In this document: positions 36,470-40,202 of the stretch, piece after piece
Layout: each line of letters opens with the position of its first letter
Position numbering within the stretch: position 1 is the stretch's first letter
Made by a program: the position numbers and the translations under genes
Notes under the pieces: model-generated
Databases searched by the model: none
What the model saw: the letters and a program-made list of their open reading frames with translations, nothing else
What the model was told of the DNA's origin: nothing
Origin: Pseudonocardiales bacterium
GTDB lineage: Bacteria > Actinomycetota > Actinomycetes > Mycobacteriales > QHCD01
Direction: 5' to 3'
DNA length: 40,202 bases
Assembly: GCA_003244255.1 (NCBI GenBank)
Contig: QHCD01000056.1
Coordinates: 1 to 40,202, forward strand

Positions 36470-37752
36470 CCACCGCGGACCATCCCGCGACCGGGCTCTC
36501 GATCGAGCCGTTCCGTGCGTTGCGGTTCACCGCATCCGGTGATGGCCTCGCGCGGCGACTCTCACCGCCGTACGACGTCATCGACGCGGCCGGGGTCGCT
36601 GACCTGGAGCGGGCCGACCCGTACAACGTCGTTCGGCTGATTCTCCCACGCGACGACGCTCCAGCGGCGCAGGACCGCTACCAGCGGGCCGCCACGACGC
36701 TTGCCGCCTGGCGCGACGCCGGTGTCCTGGCGCAGGACGACGCGGCTGGCCTGTACGTCTACGAGATGTCCTATCGCGGCCACGACGCCGATCTGCGCAC
36801 GCGGGGACTGCTCGCGGCCGTCGAGCTGAGCCCACCGGACGCGGGCGTCATCCTGCCGCATGAGAACACGATGGCCGGCCCGGTGGCCGACCGGCTCGCG
36901 CTGACGCAGGCAACCGAGGCGAACCTGGAGGCCATCTACCTGGTGTACGACGGCGGCGGTTCCACCGCAGCGATGGTGGCCGGCGTCGTCGCCGCAGCTC
37001 CCATCGCGGAGGCGACCACCGCCGACGGCGTCACGCACCGGCTGTGGGCGCTAACCGACCACGAAGCCGTCGCCGTCGTCCGCGCCGACCTGTCGACCCG
37101 GCGCGCCGTGATTGCCGATGGGCACCACCGGTACGCGACCTACCTGCGCTACCAGGCGTACCGCCGGGACCGCGGCGACGGCTCGGGACCGTGGGACCGT
37201 GGGCTCGCCTTCCTGGTCGACGCGCGCACCGCCGAACCGCAGGTCGAGGCCATCCACCGGGTGATCGCGAGCCTGCCGCTGGCGACGGCGGTCGCCCGTG
37301 CCCGGGACGGCTTCTCCGTCACGGCGGTCGATGGCCCGTCGGACGCGGCACTGGATCGGCTCCGATCTGCCGGCCAGGACGGGACGGCGTTCCTGCTGAC
37401 CGACGGTGCGCAGTGGTATCTCGTGCACGCGCCGGATCCGCGCGAGCTCGAGGCCGCCGTGCCGTCGGATCACGCCGAAGCCTGGCGCGGCCTGGATGTC
37501 ACGGTTGCCCACCGCCTGCTGATCGGCCGGCTGTGGGGCCTTCGAGACACCGAGGACGTCGTCGACTTCGAGCACGACCCGCCCGTAGCCGTCGCCCGGG
37601 CCGCGGCTGCCGGCGGCACCGCGCTGCTGCTCAATCCGACGCCGGTCGCCGATGTCGCGGCGGTGGCCACGGCCGGCGAACGGATGCCGCGCAAGTCGAC
37701 CCTTTTCACACCCAAGCCCGCAACGGGGCTGGTGATCCGCCCGCTGCGCTGA
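36466..37752 (+). CDS. DUF1015-family protein (428 aa)
   Basis: Member of the DUF1015 family (SpoU-independent, uncharacterised, found across bacteria and archaea). LSPPYDVIDAAGVADL near residue 28, NPYNVVRL-like DPYNVVRLILPRDDA, LPHENTM, and VIADGHHRYATYLRYQ (about residue 213) are the conserved motifs; the GHHRY is invariant in the family. Length is normal and no truncation is seen. The start ATG 36466 overlaps the leader ORF stop; GTG 36451 would add five residues. The last 47 bp overlap the SSB gene on the other strand. Confidence 0.88.
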   Translation: MTTADHPATGLSIEPFRALRFTASGDGLARRLSPPYDVIDAAGVADLERADPYNVVRLILPRDDAPAAQDRYQRAATTLAAWRDAGVLAQDDAAGLYVYEMSYRGHDADLRTRGLLAAVELSPPDAGVILPHENTMAGPVADRLALTQATEANLEAIYLVYDGGGSTAAMVAGVVAAAPIAEATTADGVTHRLWALTDHEAVAVVRADLSTRRAVIADGHHRYATYLRYQAYRRDRGDGSGPWDRGLAFLVDARTAEPQVEAIHRVIASLPLATAVARARDGFSVTAVDGPSDAALDRLRSAGQDGTAFLLTDGAQWYLVHAPDPRELEAAVPSDHAEAWRGLDVTVAHRLLIGRLWGLRDTEDVVDFEHDPPVAVARAAAAGGTALLLNPTPVADVAAVATAGERMPRKSTLFTPKPATGLVIRPLR

Positions 37753-38161
37753 CCCGCCTGCTCCCCCCCGATCGATTCCGGCTGTCGGCTCGGAACTTGT
37801 GCGCGGTGACGACGTCAACCTCGTAGCGACTGGCCGGCCCGGTGGCGGACCGCCAGAAGCGACGTCGCAGCGCGCCGTAGAGCTCGATGACGTCGCCCGG
37901 TTCCCAGCGCTGACTCTGCCGGCGCACCCGAGACGACCAGGCCCGGCAATCGATCGTGTCCACTCCGGCCGTGCCGTGCGCCACGGTGCGGGTGGCGGGC
38001 GGGCGGGCGACGATCAGCCGCCAGGTCGCGAGCAGATCACCGCTGGGTAGCGGACGCTCGACGACCGCCGCTGCCAGCCGCCCGACCAGCACCACCTCGT
38101 TTCGATACGGGACCACCTCATCCGGTGGTTGGCTGCGGACCCTGCTCGTCGGCGCTGTCAT
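37706..38161 (-). CDS. Single-stranded DNA-binding protein paralogue (151 aa)
   Basis: OB-fold SSB-like protein. NEVVLVGRLAAA opens the fold, followed by WRLIVARPP, IDCRAWSSRV and GDVIELYGALRRRFW and RYEVDV, as in SSB. The C-terminus ends SPAPLRAWV and lacks the acidic DDDIPF-type tip that recruits repair proteins, so it is probably a specialised paralogue and not the main SSB. Start: ATG 38161; end overlaps DUF1015 by 47 bp in a convergent arrangement. A 140-bp gap separates it from the TPR gene. Confidence 0.85.
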   Translation of the reverse strand: MTAPTSRVRSQPPDEVVPYRNEVVLVGRLAAAVVERPLPSGDLLATWRLIVARPPATRTVAHGTAGVDTIDCRAWSSRVRRQSQRWEPGDVIELYGALRRRFWRSATGPASRYEVDVVTAHKFRADSRNRSGGSRRVSAAGGSPAPLRAWV

Positions 38162-38301
38162 CGCGTCCCCCTCTGGCTGCGGTCGTCGGTTGTGCCTACG
38201 ACCACGGTCGCGTTCGGGGGTGTCCGAATCGCGCCCGCCGCGGCTGGGTGTGGATGACCTCGCTGGTTGTGGACGTCGTCGGCACGGCGACCGGAACTGT
38301 G

Positions 38302-39801
38302 CTACGGCCGCGCGTCGTCGCGGACCGGACGGGCGCCGGCCGGCTCGACGGTCGTCGGTTCACCGCCTGCCCGCCCAGCCAGTTCCGTGTATCGGGCCCA
38401 GGCGTCGCTACTGTCCTCGTCATCGACTCGGGCCGCGGCCAGGAACCAGTCCTTCGCCTCGTCGGCCCGGCCAGCTGCCGCAAGGGTGTCCGCGTAGGCG
38501 TACCAGAGCCGCGGTGTCCATTCCTCGATCACGTCGTCGCGCACGCCGGCAGCGTGCAGCGCGGCGAGCGCGGCATCGTACTGGCCGAGATCGCGACGGG
38601 CGCCGGCCTCCACGATCGCGAGCTCGATCCGCCACGGCGCTCCGACGGCCCTCGCCTGCGCAGACCGGGCAACGTCGACGGCACGCTGCGGCCGACCGAG
38701 CGCGCGTTCACAATCCGCTATGACGTGGCACAGCGAAGGGTCTCCGGACATACGCAGGGCAGCCCTGCACTCGCGCAGTGCCTCAGTCCATTCGCCAGCC
38801 AGGTATGCCGCGATTCCGACCGCCTCTCGGACCGCCGCGATCCGGGAGCCGGCGCGCCGCGCCGCCCTGGCATGCTCCAGTGCGGCCGCTGGATCCCCGT
38901 CCAGCAGCGCACCGGCCGCCGCCAGATGGCGCGCGACTCGCTCCGCCGCCGGGCGAGCGAGCCCTCGCAACTCGCGGCGGACCTCGGGGTCCAGGTCGGC
39001 GAAACCGGGCGCAGGCGCCTCCGGCGGGGTCCTCCCGCGCGAGGCCTGCGCTGACGTGGGGTCGGCGCCCCAGGGCGCGTCATGGCTGGCGCTCTGGGGG
39101 CGCTGCTGCGTGTCGGTCCCGTTAGTCGCGCCGCCGCGGTCACCCTCGCGGGTGCGACCGGATCTGCCCCTTGCCGACGGCAGAGCGCCGCGCGCCGACG
39201 ATGGGGACCGGGTGCCAGAACGATCCGCCCGGTCGACCGATGCGGTCGGTCGCTCGCTGGGTCGGCGGTCACGATCGGTCCGAGCGCCCGATCTCCCGCC
39301 GGGCGTGGCGGATCCGTTCTCCGAACCAACCTGGCGGTGCCGGCCGGTCGCCGCGCGCGCAGCCGGTTGGCCACGGCCGGTCGACGATCCTGTGCGCGCT
39401 GCCGGTCTGCCGCCGCCGGCGCGCGTCCCGCTGCGAGTTGCTGACTTGCCACGACGGACGGGCGACGTAGTTCGAGTCGCCGGCTGGCCGCGACCATCGA
39501 CAGCTGCGGAGCTCGCGGCCGGTTCGCCGGGCGTCCGGTCGTCGCGGCCGGTCGGGCCGCTTCCAGGGGCGGAACGGGGTCGCGTCTGTGCCGGGCGTCC
39601 GGGCGCGCTGGGTGCCGCGCCAGAGCGCCGGCTACCACGAGGATGATCGCCAGCTCCGATGTCGGTCGGTGATACGGCTCGCCGTTGGCCTCGAGACACC
39701 GCGCCACCCCGAGACACCGCGCCACCCCGAGACGAGGGGTCGGGTGCCCGGCCGCGGCGCGCCTTCGACTCGTGGTGGGTGTCCCGCTCATTCCGTGCCA
39801 T
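38302..39801 (-). CDS. TPR protein with long disordered N-terminus (499 aa)
   Basis: Residues 1-245 are low-complexity, rich in Arg, Gly, Ser, Thr and Pro (GRGQPAARA, RSGTRSPSSARG), with two SRGGAV repeats near residue 25. Residues about 255-480 form TPR-like helices (AAALEHARAARRAGSRIAAV, LAGEWTEALRECRAAL, LGRPQRAVDVARSAQA, LGQYDAALAALHAAG, AGRADEAKDWFLAAARV). Basic and disordered N-terminus suggests nucleic-acid binding; partner unknown. Strong SD (AGGGGAGGAGG) precedes ATG 39801. It is the first gene downstream of the rRNA operon. Confidence 0.85.
   Translation of the reverse strand: MARNERDTHHESKARRGRAPDPSSRGGAVSRGGAVSRGQRRAVSPTDIGAGDHPRGSRRSGAAPSAPGRPAQTRPRSAPGSGPTGRDDRTPGEPAASSAAVDGRGQPATRTTSPVRRGKSATRSGTRAGGGRPAARTGSSTGRGQPAARAATGRHRQVGSENGSATPGGRSGARTDRDRRPSERPTASVDRADRSGTRSPSSARGALPSARGRSGRTREGDRGGATNGTDTQQRPQSASHDAPWGADPTSAQASRGRTPPEAPAPGFADLDPEVRRELRGLARPAAERVARHLAAAGALLDGDPAAALEHARAARRAGSRIAAVREAVGIAAYLAGEWTEALRECRAALRMSGDPSLCHVIADCERALGRPQRAVDVARSAQARAVGAPWRIELAIVEAGARRDLGQYDAALAALHAAGVRDDVIEEWTPRLWYAYADTLAAAGRADEAKDWFLAAARVDDEDSSDAWARYTELAGRAGGEPTTVEPAGARPVRDDARP
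39693..39728. repeat. 18-bp tandem repeat (x2) in the TPR gene
   Basis: GAGACACCGCGCCACCCC occurs at 39693-39710 and 39711-39728, followed by a partial GAGAC. It encodes SRGGAV twice on the minus strand and is in frame. Confidence 0.9.
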
Positions 39802-39832
39802 GGCCCTCCTCCCCTGGCGGTTCCGGACAGCA

Positions 39833-39862
39833 CGATGGGGGCCACATCAGTGACCCCCATCG
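39833..39862 (-). terminator. Hairpin downstream of 5S rRNA
   Basis: CGATGGGGG (39833-39841) and CCCCCATCG (39854-39862) form a perfect 9-bp stem around a 12-base loop, 11 bases past the 5S 3' end in the transcribed direction. It lacks a T-run, but position and strength fit the rRNA operon end. Confidence 0.65.
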
Positions 39863-39872
39863 GGTGAGTTGT

Positions 39873-39990
39873 GCCCGGCGGCGTCCTACTCTCCCACGCG
39901 GTCCCCCACGCAGTACCATCGGCGCAGAAGGGCTTAGCTTCCGGGTTCGGAATGGGACCGGGCGTTTCCCCTTCGCTATGACCGCCGAAA
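39873..39990 (-). rRNA. 5S ribosomal RNA
   Basis: Minus strand, about 118 bases. The 5' end TTTCGGCGGTCATAGCG pairs with the 3' end GACGCCGCCGGG; the internal CCCATTCCGAACCCGGAAG and GTGGGAGAGTAGG are standard 5S signatures. Exact ends may shift by one or two bases. A spacer of about 70 bp separates it from 23S. Confidence 0.95.
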
Positions 39991-40060
39991 CTCTATAGAG
40001 ATATGGCCGAACAATTCGACCGCACCTCGGGAACCGCACAGTGGACGCGAGCAATCTTTG

Positions 40061-40202
40061 TGGTCAAGTCCTCGGCCTATTAGTACCGGTCAGCTCCATG
40101 CGTTGCCGCACTTCCACATCCGGCCTATCAACCCGATCGTCTGGTCGGGGGCCTTACTCCATAACGGATGGGAGACCTCATCTTGAAGCAGGCTTCCCGC
40201 TT
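40061..40202 (-). rRNA. 23S ribosomal RNA, 3' end (partial)
   Basis: The last about 140 bases of 23S rRNA on the minus strand: GAAGCCTGCTTCAAGATGAG, GGCCGGATGTGGAAGTGCGG and the ending ACTAATAGGCCGAGGACTTG are highly conserved helix 99-101 sequences. The rest of the gene and 16S lie beyond the window's right end. The 3' end position is estimated. Confidence 0.95.

Overview
The window is chromosomal DNA of a high-GC Gram-positive bacterium of the Actinomycetota. The evidence is the codon usage, many GTG starts, 4-bp start/stop overlaps, and the gene order tlyA-nadK-recN-steA-steB-pyrG-nudix-ald-xerD-parA-scpA-scpB-rluB-cmk-plsC-der, a recognisable actinobacterial backbone. I cannot name the genus from sequence alone. 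Layout: (1) 1-2591 is the right-hand end of an integrated element (excisionase-like gene, zinc-finger protein, tyrosine integrase) abutting the 3' end of a tRNA-Pro(GGG) gene. (2) 2592-9584 is a leftward run of housekeeping genes for chromosome segregation and ribosome or nucleotide maintenance: parA, an M50-like membrane protein, scpA, scpB, rluB, cmk, plsC, der, then tRNA-Pro. (3) About 9.6-18.86 kb is accessory DNA wedged between xerD and parA. It holds a truncated propeller-type gene, two damaged PIN-toxin (vapC-like) genes, a marR-ABC exporter pair, a rifampicin monooxygenase gene (rox) with an upstream rifamycin-associated element, and a four-gene operon HTH-Clp_N-ABC ATPase-permease. 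That operon sits between two 294-bp copies of the 3' end of xerD. (4) 18.86-33.5 kb is a second leftward backbone block: the tlyA/nadK/recN group, steA and the steB/mctB-like gene, a MraY-like transferase, murJ, a GT4 glycosyltransferase, pyrG, a nudix gene, a small membrane gene, ald and xerD. (5) 33.5-39.8 kb holds a histone-tail-like protein, an SCP2-like gene, a HAD phosphatase, two TPR proteins, a DUF1015 gene with a short leader ORF, and an SSB paralogue. (6) 39.87-40.2 kb is the 3' end of an rRNA operon (23S end and 5S) on the minus strand. The most interesting feature is the 3119-bp unit at 15742-18860. It carries a small HTH regulator, a stand-alone ClpC N-domain-like protein without an ATPase, and an ABC exporter, apparently inserted at the 3' end of xerD by recombination that duplicated that end. 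A Clp N-domain next to an exporter and regulator suggests sensing or sequestering of Clp-targeting peptide antibiotics; this is inference. It lies about 0.4 kb from a rifampicin-inactivation gene, so the xerD-parA junction looks like an antibiotic-resistance island in this lineage. Smaller regulatory oddities include a triplicated der start codon, a hairpin able to hide the pyrG ribosome-binding site, a leaderless 16-codon ORF coupled to the DUF1015 gene, and three copies of an intergenic palindrome.
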